From assembly GCF_020382885.2 (NCBI RefSeq), contig NC_058515.1, forward strand, positions 2,897,223-2,961,222: 64,000 bases of DNA, read 5' to 3'. This DNA is from Scatophagus argus. Its lineage: Eukaryota; Chordata; Actinopteri; Scatophagidae. The translations under genes and the position numbers were made by a program. Shown here piece after piece: positions 13,790 to 24,935 of the stretch (position 1 is its first letter; every line of letters begins with the position of its first letter). A model generated the notes under the pieces. That model did not search any database, was not told where the DNA came from, and saw only the letters and a program-made list of their open reading frames with translations.

Positions 13790-16700
13790 CTATGTAAATG
13801 TAGAAAGAGAGATGTGCTTTATTTTAATGAAACTATACTACTGTTTACTTATGTTACAAGTACAAGTACTACTACTATTACCACAAAGAGAAGGCTAACA
13901 GTACTGCTAATATGCACACCTACTTATGAACCTAAAGAAGTATCTGGGAAAGTCACTGGCTCATCGCACTTCCAACACATCTGGCTCATGAAACAGATGT
14001 AGGAAATCACTGCCACCATTTCTCCTGAAACACTTTTCTTATCCTCAGCAATCTGGATCATATACATCCAACAGAGAGCTGATCCAGTTGTGGGAAAGAA
14101 TTTTCAGCAGACATTGGCAATGGTGTACAGCATGGTTCAGTTCTTAACCCTGTACATTTCTTACTTCAGTGATATTTTGTCATATTTTGGTTAAAGCCTT
14201 GAATAAGCATAGAATTGCCTTTACAGACGTGAAGTGTGTACACATTGTGTATACATTGCCCATGTAAACAAAACATAAATACCCTATCATATCCAGCTTT
14301 ATAGTAACTGCCTTTAATGTGCGTCGGTTTCCCTCATTTACTACATATTACACATTATGTAGTTTGACTGCTGAACAGAAAATATTATGGTAAACAATAT
14401 TATGATAGTCTTGCTAAAACAAAAGTGAATACCTGGTACTGGTAATGTAAATGAGGAAAATATACTGTATACACTTACAATTACTGACTATTGGATGGAT
14501 TAGTCAAATCCAGCTAAGCGGTGGCTACACCAGGTTTACATCAAACTAGGTTCAACCACAATTTGAGTTTATTCAGTCCCCAGAGAAGTGACAGATTTGA
14601 CGGTTGTGGAGGATACAAAGACATGCTACTGCTGCTCAGGCTCAAGTATATGGGGTGATGATAAACCAGGTTTCTCCGTGCTGAATGTCATATATGACCA
14701 AAACCAGAACCAGACTCTAAACTAGCACACTAATGAGCATGTAAAAGCACTCCGCAGTCAGTAATTATATATGAAATGTGGTCCAGGTATTCATCCACTC
14801 AACAATAAGGCAGAGGAAAGCATCTTCAGAGTGACCTTTGACTTTTGAATTGGACGTTTGAATTTTTAAATAAACCGGCCAATGCAGTACCCTTCATTCA
14901 GCTAAAGAAATATACCGATTTACAAGTAAATTGTATATTTTTGTATCTAGAAATGATTATCACTGCTGTCTGATGTCCTTCTGTCAAATGGTCAGAATTT
15001 GTCTGCAGCAATTTTAACCAGAGCTTAACTGACCGTTCCTCGCCAAATTCTGCTCACTTACGTTGTCTTCAAAACTGCCCTAATCACTTCTTTAGATTAA
15101 CAATGTGTCATATAAACACATGTACTATGAAAGGGGTTAGTTTTACTAACAAAGTCAAAGAGACCCCTGAGTGCGGCAGAATGCATTTTTATGACTTTTA
15201 TTTTGTTATGTTTACTGTTTCGATAAACAAGCCACAGTTTTACAGTCCACTATGGTCTGATCAGGGACACAGGAAACAGCTTTATTTCAATATAAAAGCT
15301 TTGATGAACTCAGCGCACTGGTATGTGAACTGTCCAGCACTAAATCGCAGACAGAATAAAGCAGACTAAAGTCAGTGACTAACCAGTGAACACAGCGGAG
15401 TATTTAGCCACTAAAAATTGGAAGTGTGGATTGGAGACCAATATAAACATAAAAAAGAGTAAATATTGTGTTTGCCAAACATTTGTTTGGCTGACAGAAA
15501 CACAATTTTAAATGTCAGGTGAGCAGCTTTTCACCTTTTTAAGAACTTAAGATCTCGTGGTCATCTTTAAAGCACAGTATGGTTTAGCATTAGTCCCCTA
15601 TTGGTGAATAGTTTCTTTTATTTACTCCTCAGTTCGAACTTAAGGCTTCAAGTTGCTTGCTGCTCTGGTAAGGTTTGTAGAACTGCAGTTTGATTTCTCT
15701 TATATTCATTTTGCCCTCTAAATCTTCTTTTCTTTGAAACCTTTTTTTTCCCAACTAGTAACTACTGTTGCTGTTGGGTTTTTTTGTTTGTTTGTTTGTT
15801 TGTTTTTGGGGTTTTTTGGCTGTTTCACAATATGAGCTGTTTCTCAGCCCAGTACTAAAAATGACTGAGCTTTTTTTAAAATTATTATTGTTTTAGAAAA
15901 CCCCTGCTGGCTAATTTCCGCTTTACAAGACAGCACACCGTGTGTATTGTTCAAACGAAACTATCTCAGCAACGAAAGCCGATGATGTGCAATGAGTGAA
16001 ATCACAATCATTTGTGCCTGATGTCAAAGAATAAAATAAACTGATGAGTGTGTGATCTACAGTGGGAGTCACTAAAGGGACCATCTTAAAAGATAAAAAT
16101 GAACTTGCAGGCCAGATAAACAGGGTCAGAACCAGAACTTTCCTACTGGGATGAATAGCTTAAACCCAATGATTCTGTCAGGGTAGCTTCAAATGTACAG
16201 TAAATTAAAGAATAATTAACTACACACGTGGAGTCCCCTCACACACCAAAGGTAACTAAAGGTACAGGTAAAGGTTTCTCCTCAGATAAAGAGTAAGTAC
16301 TCGGTTCTGGATTATGTTTCCCCTCAATTTCTTTCTTTCTTTAAATAAAAAAAGACCTTTTGAATGTTTTTTTTTGCATTTCTAATTACCTTTAGATGTG
16401 GATTTTATCTGCCTGCACTTAGGCCTGATGAGTTTCATACGTGTGGTCTATTTTTTTTCTCAACTGCAGTACTAGCGGAGTCCAGCCAAGGAAACATTTT
16501 TGTCATGTGAATCAACCAATCATTTATTCATGCTGTCGCTGATGCTTGGATAATATAATACTTTTGTCTGTACCTTCTCTCCTTCGTAGAATGCACAAAC
16601 AGGCCAGCGCGACAAGTAGAACTGGAGCCACTACAGCCAGGGAAGCGGTCAGCCACTGTGGAGAGCTGCTGTTATCTGCTGAGTGTTCGTTTTGCAAGGG

Positions 16701-17707
16701 GGGGGAATAAAGAAACACAAATATTACAGTGATATTAACAAGGCTGAAGGGTTTGTTTTGTTTTTGATTTGCACAGGAGTTAGAAAGAATTTATAAAAAC
16801 AAACACTGTGCTTCAAAATAAATAAAAAAGAATCTGTTTTGCATTTGTAGTTTACATATAAAACAAGCAAAGACTGATCTGAACCGACCAGGCCCCATTC
16901 TGAATGTGCATCATTATGAGCCCATTCATATTTCAACCAAGATATTTGTTACACCTGTAATGCAAACTGTCAGGCTTTGTCACCTACTTTCTGTTTTGTT
17001 GTCTGTTGTGTTGTTTCCAGTCACAACTGTGAGGACTGTACCATTTCCTTCAGACACCTGCAAAGATGGTATCTCCACATTCACCTTGCAGGTGTATTTC
17101 CCCGAATCTTTTCTTTTGATAGCCGTAAAGATGAGGTACGAGCATTTAGATCCGATAGAGTCTTTCTTCAAATTATCACTCTTTATACTCGTTTGATTTT
17201 TAATCCAGTTAACTGTCATTTGTTGAAACGTCAGTGTCCAGCAGCAGGAGATGTTTACTGTCCCTCCCTCCACGACAGAGACATCGGGGGACTGGATCAC
17301 TGCAGTTGTGCCCGATGAGACACCTAGAAGGACACAGTCGTGTTGTGGTAGTTTCATAAATTTTCAGAAATATTTTCAGAAGCTTAATCTAACCTAAATA
17401 TACCTAATGGGAACTTTTCTATTCAAAGAAAAAATAAACAGTTACATTCTATATAGACATGGCTTAACATAAATTACAGTAATTTATTGTATTTTTTTAC
17501 AAATCAACAACCAAATAAAGGGCTAACACACCAACAATGAAACAACTTTTTGGTTCAAACATGAGCTATTCCAAATGCTAATCTTAAAATATGTTTAACC
17601 TGTTAAACGGTCGTGACATTAAAAGCGACGTGGTTGCGTTTTTACTTACTCCAAGATGAGAGGGCACAGAGAGAGGCAAGTAACAGACTGCTGAGTAGAA
17701 GCTTCAT
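13087..17707 (-). CDS. Type I membrane receptor with one V-type immunoglobulin domain
   Basis: Five coding exons on the minus strand: 17650-17707, 16988-17323, 16574-16678, 13649-13749 and 13087-13152. Phases are compatible at every junction and all introns are GT-AG; total 221 residues. Residues 1-19 are a Leu-rich signal peptide. Residues about 25-120 form a V-type domain: B-strand Cys46, Trp59, DSGKYTC with Cys98, then a J-like GNGTVLTV. Extra cysteines 47 and 80 could form a second bridge. Six N-glycosylation sequons are present. Residues 141-162 are a membrane helix with no charged residue, followed by RRR. The tail has Tyr174 (VIYESP), Tyr206 (SVYESF) and Tyr211 (DYFERV). Known biology: such architecture is typical of leukocyte receptors; the tyrosines suggest SH2 docking, though none is a textbook ITIM or ITAM. 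Orthology is not recognised. The last two exons are the least certain, resting on splice sites and frame alone. Confidence 0.82.
13750..16573 (-). other. Receptor intron 3, no other feature recognised
   Basis: The 2.8-kb intron between the membrane exon and the first tail exon. It holds a (GTTT)n run near 15784-15806 and no frame with recognisable content. An additional small exon cannot be excluded. Confidence 0.45.
13759..13785. repeat. (CA)n microsatellite beside a receptor exon
   Basis: CA run about 10 bp outside the fourth coding exon of the immunoglobulin receptor. On the sense strand it reads as GT repeats just before the acceptor. Confidence 0.9.
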
Positions 17708-17827
17708 CTTTCCGCACCGATTCACAACTGATTACTGCCACTCACTCTTTTTAGCTGCTTTAAGTCCTTCCCACCGCACACGCACACAGACACACACACG
17801 CACACACACAGAATCATGTTTCCATCA

Positions 17828-17982
17828 CTTCTGGGGACATTAAATAGCATTAATTTCCTGGAGGCGTAAACACCACTTAAACATAAACATTACTTGCCTA
17901 ATTATGACTTTACCTTAACCTAACTCTAACCTCAACCTAACCATAAATTAGGTGGGTCCTCACAATTTTGTCCCCACAACTA
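17828..17982. mobile_element. Short MITE-like teleost repeat next to the receptor first exon
   Basis: Bounded by CTGGGGACATTAAAT at 17831 and its imperfect inverse AATTTTGTCCCCACAA at about 17964-17979. The interior has runs of CCTTAACCTAACTCTAACC, the degenerate TTAGG-like wording of an abundant teleost repeat. CA microsatellites flank it on both sides (about 17775-17811 and 17992-18029). It lies about 120 bp upstream of the start codon of the receptor, so inside or beside its promoter. Confidence 0.6.
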
Positions 17983-17991
17983 CAGGAATAT

Positions 17992-18029
<38 letters not shown>
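17992..18029. repeat. (CA)n microsatellite
   Basis: Uninterrupted CA run upstream of the receptor gene. Confidence 0.9.
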
Positions 18030-18034
<5 letters not shown>

Positions 18035-21030
18035 ATTTTCTTCAGTGTTCTTCTGTATTTTCTTTCATCTTCTGTTGCTTCCTCTGTCAAATAAAAAAAA
18101 AGGTAGATATAGTTCCTGTGAAAGACATTCACAAATCTTTACTGTTTCTCTTTATTTTACTTAAACATACTGGAAAAAAAAGATGCTGAGGAGAGAGGCA
18201 ATACTTACTTAATGCATTTATGTAAGAACCAGAGCATCTGAAAAGTATAGATTGTAGTAATACACTCACTTTTCCTGTCTTTCACATTATTCTGATGATA
18301 CGAATTTCTCTTTGTTGGAAAGCTTTGACAGTCACACTGTTGCTAGAAACATGGGTTGTTCAGCACAGCCACTAGGCGTCCCTAGAGTCTGAACTTCATA
18401 ACTTAATATAGACCCTTCTGTGAGTCAAGGGAGGACAGCATTAGGCTCTACAGAGCCTTCATTTCAGTTGCTTGACTGCCTCTCATTCAAAAGTTTGGAA
18501 TCCAAGGTGCTGTACAATGTTCAGAAGAAAGTCGAGAGTTTCATTTCACAAGCCTGCAATGTTAAATGAGTGGTGTACTCTTTCAAAGGAACAGTTCCAC
18601 TTTTTTTGAAAGCACGCTTTCTGGTGTTCACTTTCTTGGCAAACTATAAGAGAAGAGTGACACCTTCATGTCATGTCTTCACTCATGTCTTTATGGTAAC
18701 TATGTAGTTGGAGCCACTAGCTGGTTAATGTAGCTTAGAATGAAGACTGGAGACAAGGCCAACCTCTCAAACACCAAATTGTTAATTTCTTGAAAGAAAA
18801 GACTTTTAACCTGATAATTAATGAGACTCTGAGGTGCTGCTGAATGGATTTTGTTAAATTTGTTCAGCACCAGGCTGGCTGTTTGGCCCTGCATACAGTC
18901 TTTGGGCTGAGGTAAGCTAGCCAACTGCAGGCTGTAGCTTTATATTAAATGCATAGACATGACAGTGGTGTCAATCTTCTCATCTTACTCTTCACAATGA
19001 AGTGAACAGGCCTATTTCCCCAAACATCTAACTATTCCTTTTAAGGTCTAGTGTTGGCAGATACTTTGCCTCTTAAATGCGCCCTGCTCATTGTAATTGT
19101 TTTGGATTATACAGTATTCCTACTCTAGTGTGCTCCGATTATTGTTATTTTTGTTGTAGCTGATGCGGGGCTGCTTAAATACAGGATAATCAGGAATGAG
19201 TTTTTTAGTTGGTTATGGCTAATTGAGCAACCCCCGATTTAATCTTCAACATCGCTCAGTGCAAAACTAATACAAAGATATTGTGCATGTCAGACTAAAA
19301 TGTGTTTCTTATTAGATTCTTCAATGATTTTGGAATAAGGAAGTCTTGATTTTAGTTGTTTTTGAAATTATGTGGATTTTGGAAAAAGCTGTATTCACAT
19401 TGGGTGCGTTGAATCACCTACACGTGTAATGCTCGGCAAAAAAAAATATCAAAGTAACCGAAATCGACAATTCAGCATTTCCACAGTGACAACATGATTC
19501 ACTCAAATCATGATGTACTGAAGTTAGTCTGATCCAGATTAACCTCACTTACTGACGTAATCACAATAACAAAGTCCATCAGTCTCCCTGCTTGAAACAT
19601 TCAGCGATTGATCAACTCCTCTAGTCACATGCATGCTGCTAATGCAGCGTTGAAACACCTTATAGACAGTGGAGATGAGTGAATATTGAAATGTATAATA
19701 TTTCATTGTACTCGCAGAGTCTGCCTGTTGATGAAATAGAACAGAAGGAGTTGATAACTTGAAATTCACACAGACAGCTGCTAGCTTGGTGATTAATTGT
19801 AGAAGCATTTTCTTGTTAGATATATTGAAAAATCTCTTTGCACCTCAACAGCAATCAGTAAATCAAACGCGATGACGACGGTGCACTGCACTTGCAGAAG
19901 ACACCCTCTGAGACGAAGAATTAATCGCAATGACTCTCACTTCATCTCTCAACCAACTCTGTGACGCTCACCACACAAGAAAACAGCGGGCGTCATCTTT
20001 TGCAGAGGTGTGCAAAACCACAGTGTCTGTTCTTTCCACTCAGATGTCAGTTAACGTGTTGGCAGACAGCTTTTAAATGAGCTTAAAGCAGCAAAGATAT
20101 CACTGATGTCAGGAAGCAAAGAGTTACAGAAGTCCAGTTGGAAAATGATGAGAGTATTAATAACAGTTTGCAGGTTTTTGGAAATCCTCATCAAGATAAT
20201 ATAGTCATCAGATATTCAGATATTTTCTTCATCTCCTTTCTTATTTTCAACCTGCTTTCATTTCTTTTCTCCTTCCTTTCCTCTTTTTCTTGGTCTTCTC
20301 CTGCTGTTCTTTGAACTGAAATAAGTTTATTTCCAGGAGCAGCTGAAACATAATAAGTAAACATAACTTTATAGTCATAATGTATATATGGCCTAGGTGG
20401 CAGCAAGACACCATATCATCATAGAGTAAGTGAAAATAAAAAAATCAAAGGACAGGATGACTCATTAACAAACAAAATCAACTGCTTAGATAGATTCATT
20501 GTACCCAGTTAAATGTCAGAAAACAGTTTAATTGCAGATCATAAATATTACACTTTAAGCTGTGGTGCTGTACTGGTAAAATCCTTTTTGTAATCATAAT
20601 GTCACATAATGTCACATAATGGCAGGTTGAAGACAAAACCAAGCATTTTAAAATTTGTACACTAGAAGCCATGTTGAAAAAGAGAAAAAAAATGAATGGC
20701 TTAGTGTGTGTGTATACAAAGTTACTTTTAACATTACCTGTAGTGATTTAAAAAGAAAAGCAGTGTTTTAAAGGTGAGTATCTCGATGGACAGATTGTAT
20801 TTTCTTTGGTTTTATTTGTGAGGAAAGCTATGGGTTATTTCAAGATTGTTTTGTTATTCTGGGACCTGCTCACCCTGACACATTCTTTTGTTTATTATCA
20901 TACCTATTATTATATCTACCTTGTTTTTGGACTGCACTCTGCTGTGGCACTAGTTAATCCTTGGAAGCTAGGAAAAGGGGGAATCCATTTTGTGCTACAC
21001 TCAGTTTTCCCCTAGGAAGGCCGTGACAGA
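18030..21030. other. Intergenic, no gene recognised
   Basis: AT-rich. No exon, transposon terminus or structured RNA could be supported. A small direct repeat of TAATGTCACA occurs near 20600-20620. Confidence 0.45.
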
Positions 21031-21780
21031 ATAATAAGTTAGTTTGTTAGTTGGTTTATTGTCCCTTTTGGGGAATTCATTTTCACAGATTCTGTGCACA
21101 CAGATATCAGAGAAAACACCTTACATACACTGGACAGAGAAACAGACAAATTTGACAGATCATGGCAGTTTGCGGGTGTTACATGACAAAGAGACCTCCA
21201 ACATGGTGCAGCATGTGGCAACATAATTTGTGCCTCTGAATGGTATTAAAGACAGAGCTGAAACCAGCGAAAAGTATCCTAGCAGAAGTTCCTGGGGAGT
21301 CGAGATCTTGCAGGAGAAGAGTCAGGTCACAGTATCCTCTGTTCCTCTCTTAGCCTTATAGGCAAACTGAAAGGGGTCCAATTGATTGCTGACACATGGC
21401 AGGATGAATTTAGGTAACAGGTGTTTGAAACATTTCAGAATTATTGATGGAAGCGCAATAGGTCTGAAATCTTTGAATTCTGTTGAGAGAGTCTTTTTTG
21501 ATAACATGGACTATTGTTGCTTTTTTCCACATGGGAATTTTCCAAGTGTGATACATTTCATAGTATTGTGAGTGTATTACTGGAGCAATTGCTAAGGCAC
21601 AGGTCTTCATCACCCTTCCTGAGATGCGATCTGGTCCTGGAGTTTTGCCAGGCTTGCATTTATGCAGCTGATGCTGTGCATCCTACGCTAAAAAGGGGAT
21701 TGGATCTTTGGGATCCAGTGGGGGCAAACTGCTCAGCTCTGGAAGGCACTCGTGGGTGCAGTTATTAATATCAATACGAC
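21031..21780 (-). mobile_element. 5'-truncated LINE of Rex1/CR1-like type, reverse transcriptase remnant
   Basis: On the minus strand, broken frames spell successive reverse transcriptase blocks: GKTPGPDRISGRVMKTCA (about 21610-21665), KDFRPIALPSIILKCFKHL (about 21435-21490), LDPFQFAYKAKRGTEDTV (about 21325-21380) and a degraded motif A, FAGFSSVFNT (about 21260). The element ends near 21035-21075 with a GAATTCCCCAAAAGGGACAA tail wording, typical of the 3' ends of these fish LINEs. Motif A normally carries a catalytic Asp where this copy has Gly, and the frame is interrupted several times, so the copy is dead. Clade assignment is from wording, not from a tree. Confidence 0.7.
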
Positions 21781-21954
21781 TGAAAAAAACAAACAAACAG
21801 TGTGTCAAAGTTGAATATCTCAATGGACAGAATAAAATTATTATCATTCCTGTTCTTTGGTAAACTGAAGCGGTGTGTATGTTAAGCCATTGGTGTTTTG
21901 TCACCTCCCACCAGCTATGGGTTGTCCTTTGTGTTGTCGCCAACCTTAAATGTG

Positions 21955-22223
21955 ATGACTGTTCCATTTCCTTTCAACACAGAGAGAGATTATATCTCCA
22001 CTGTCACCTGCAATCCTTTGTTGTGATAGCTGTAAAGGTTAAGTATGAACAGTCAGACTCTTTAGAGCAATTCCTCAAATTCTCATTTTATATGCTTGTT
22101 TGAGTTAATTGTCAGTCTTTCAAACTCCACTGTTCAGCAGCGGGTGGTGTTAACTGTCCCTCCCTCCATGACAGAGACATCAGGAGTCTGGGTCAGGTTA
22201 GTTGTACCTGATGAGACACCTAT
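21955..22223 (-). pseudogene. Decayed copy of the immunoglobulin receptor V exon
   Basis: Read on the minus strand after an intact TATATAG acceptor, the segment begins VSSGTTNLTQTPDVSVMEGG, closely matching the start of the functional V exon at 16988-17323 (VSSGTTAVIQSPDVSVVEGG). The match continues through the B-strand cysteine, where the Trp codon after CC has become TGA, and on through frameshifted D-F strand sequence. No membrane or tail exons were found beside it. It is best read as an exon-level duplicate that lost function. It abuts the upstream end of the dead LINE at 21031-21780, so part of the parent copy may have been displaced by insertion. Confidence 0.8.
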
Positions 22224-22519
22224 ATAGATACAGAGACATGATGTGCGTACGACAGGGGGTGCTTCTAATTACACTAACATTCAAATACACTTCCTAAAGA
22301 AGCATAAGAAACTGATGTTGCTTAAGACTAGAGTACGGTTCACATTTGAACAAGTACCACTACCAGTACCCAGTGGAACCTGGAGCTGGAAGAGGCTAAA
22401 ACGCCATCTCATGCTGCAGCGTTGGGTGATAATTCTGTGTTTGTAATTTTATTACATTACATAGTCTACTGATCTGAATCCATATTAATATTTCCAGTTC
22501 ATTGTTCTTTGCTGGGCGG
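22224..22519. other. Spacer between V-exon pseudogene and LINE fragment
   Basis: Nothing recognised. If the duplicate once had a signal-peptide exon it would lie here on the minus strand; none was seen. Confidence 0.4.
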
Positions 22520-22780
22520 GTGGAGGGGTGAGGTGCTTCCCTGTTGAGGTCGGATGCAGGGGGTTTGCTTGTCGTTCTCTGGCCAAAGCCTTCAGCAGGT
22601 TGGGCATCGAAGAAGAGAGGAGGAGGAGGAGAGCCATCAGCAATTCCACCAACCGGCAGAGAGAGTCTCAAGATGGTTCTGGCTCAAAAGAGGAGAGTCA
22701 TGGAGTCAGAGTAGCTAGCCCACTGGACACAGACCAGGGTCTGATCAGCCCAGGATTCCAGGAACATCACTGACAGTGTG
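22520..22780 (+). mobile_element. Fragment of a LINE C-terminal region, R2/R4/Dong/Rex6-like
   Basis: The plus strand reads EVGCRGFACRSLAKAFSRLG, then after a one-base frame shift ERVSRWFWLKRGESWSQ, then LDTDQGLISP. The order GCRGF..SL..A...LGI followed by S.W.W.KR...W matches the C-terminal part of fish non-LTR retrotransposons whose endonuclease is restriction-enzyme-like. No reverse transcriptase core is present. The assignment rests on motif order recognised from memory, so the exact clade is open. Confidence 0.5.
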
Positions 22781-23694
22781 TCCAGAAGCATCTCTACATT
22801 TTTAAATCTAACCTGACGATTAGTATGTCAAATCGTAGGTAAGTCTTAGGAGATAGGTTGTTGACTGTTATATTAAATTTTAACAGCAATCTCATTGACA
22901 ATCTTTCCATAGCTCATCCATTGCATTACAGTACACTGACTCAAAATATGGTGCACTAAACAGCTGCCCATAACATTATGACATTATGATTACATGAACA
23001 TTTTTTGAGTTATTATCAGTTATATAATATATTAGGATTAATGATGGCCTATTTACCCCCCTGTATAAAATTAGAACTTGGCACCTGCAGAAAGTACAGC
23101 ACAGTAATCCATATTTCAGATGCCACACACTAATGCACTTATGTTACATGATGATGCATTAATGTCAACTACACTTGTATGTACCTCTAACTGTCATTAG
23201 ATCGGATTCATTAATAGTTTTAGTCTGTTGTTATATTTTTTCTTACATCAGTGTTTAATCATTTCATGTTCTTGTTTTAAATGCTTCACTTGTGATGTCA
23301 TTGTATTGTTCTCCAGTGCAAACAGAACATGTGCTCGTGTAGGAGAGTTACATTAATCCACCACAAATGAGATTATTTGACAGTGTTAACTACTGATTAA
23401 TTTAGCCACAGCAAGAGTTATTAGGGCCTTTCTGTATATTTCTCACAAGAAAAGGTAATAAAGTCTTAAAGTCTTAGATAAACCATTGGAAAATGACAGA
23501 ATTAGTCATTTTTAGTCCCTTTCAGGGAGTCAGAGCAGGTGATATGTTCTCACCCTTCCTCCCACTACTTTCCTATGTGCTCTTTCAAAGTCAAACGGAA
23601 GCTTTTTTAAGGTATCTCTCACGTACTGTCTCTGAAGTGAGAACTCATATTTCAAAGAGGACAAACATACCACCACACAAAAACACATTTGAGA
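22781..23694. other. Intergenic, AT-rich, nothing recognised
   Basis: No coding or mobile-element signature could be supported. Confidence 0.4.
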
Positions 23695-24935
23695 TATTTT
23701 ATTTCGGTCTAGCTTGAAATTACTGCATAATACAGAAACCACCCTCCTCACGGTGACCAATGACTTCCTTTTAGCGTCTGACAGTGAAGAGAGTCCTATT
23801 TTAATTATTTGGACCTTAGTGCAGCACTTGACACTGTACACCACAACATATTAATAAACCGTCTGCAGTCTTGGTTGGACATCCGGTTCACTGCACTCCA
23901 CTGTCTGTGCTCCTATCTTCTGGACAGAACTTTTGCAGTCACCATAGGTGAATACATGTTATCCCCAGCCCACATCATCTGTGGTGTGCTGCAGGGCTCA
24001 GTTTTAGGTCCAATTTTATTCTCTATTTATATGCTCCCACTTGGTCAAATTATTCAGAGACACAGTGTCTCTTTTCACTGCTATGCTGACGACACACAGA
24101 TACACATTCCCTTGAGACCCAATGACCCAAGAAGCCTAGCTGCTGCCAACGACTCTGTTTAACCCCCCACATCCCCAGACACCAATCAGCCTTGGTCCTC
24201 TGTCCACCAGTCAAAAACTCACTGCCAGAAACCTAAGTGTTATGCTTGACTCAAACCTCAAAAAAATTGGCCAATCCTGCTTCATCCAACTGCGTATGAT
24301 CTCAAGACTCACATCACTCCCCCCACAGTCTGACCTCAAAAAAGTGATCCGTACCTTCATTTTCTCCAGGTTAGACTACTGCAACTGTCTCCTGTCCAGC
24401 ATCTCCCACAAGTGCCTCCAACTAGTTCAGAATGCAGCGGCTAAACTTCTCCCTGGTTTTAACAGACGACATCATATCACCCCTATCCTAGCCTCCCTTC
24501 ACTGGCTGCAAGTCCATTTTAGAATTGACTTCAAGATTTCACTGATCACTTTTAAAGCACGTCTGGGTCTGGCTACTGGTAACATAACAGAGTTGTTGAC
24601 CCCCTGTGAGCCAACCCAAAGCCTGAGATCCTTGGGAGGGGACCTTCTCATTGTTCCAAAGTCGAGGTTAAAAACTGAAGGTGACCGGGCTTTTGCTGTC
24701 AGAGCCCCTGGAACAGCCTTCCTGAGAAGATAAGGCTTTTACGTGATGTTGTCTTTTTACTGTTTTTTATTTTTACTTTTCTATATTTGTTTTTTATCTA
24801 TTATATGTAAAGTAGAGCATGCTGAAGTATTATGCTATTTTTTTTAAGTTGTTGGGTCTGTTCAGAGAGTGACACTGTACTTTCCCAGTTATGGGACTAA
24901 TAAAGGATTATTTTAGGATTATCTTATCTTAAACA
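23695..24935 (+). mobile_element. L2-like LINE, 3' half with reverse transcriptase motifs
   Basis: Plus-strand frames contain TVTNDFLLASDSEESPIL, motif A LDLSAALDTVHHNILI, GVLQGSVLGPILFSIYMLPL and the catalytic CYADDTQIHIPL, so both aspartate motifs survive. A second frame gives QLRMISRLTSLPPQSDLKKV and RLDYCNCLLSSISHKCLQ, the thumb and C-terminal part of L2-clade proteins. Between 24162 and 24242 the expected linker is shortened by a deletion and stops. The copy ends at about 24900-24935 with AATAAAGGATTATTTTAGG and an ATCTT-type tail, as in fish L2 elements. It is 5'-truncated and frameshifted, so not active. Confidence 0.8.

Noticed and set aside
16906-17318. Two plus-strand frames of about 100 codons
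   Set aside because: Shadows of the minus-strand V exon; their resemblance to the frame at 21873-22103 simply reflects the duplicated exon.
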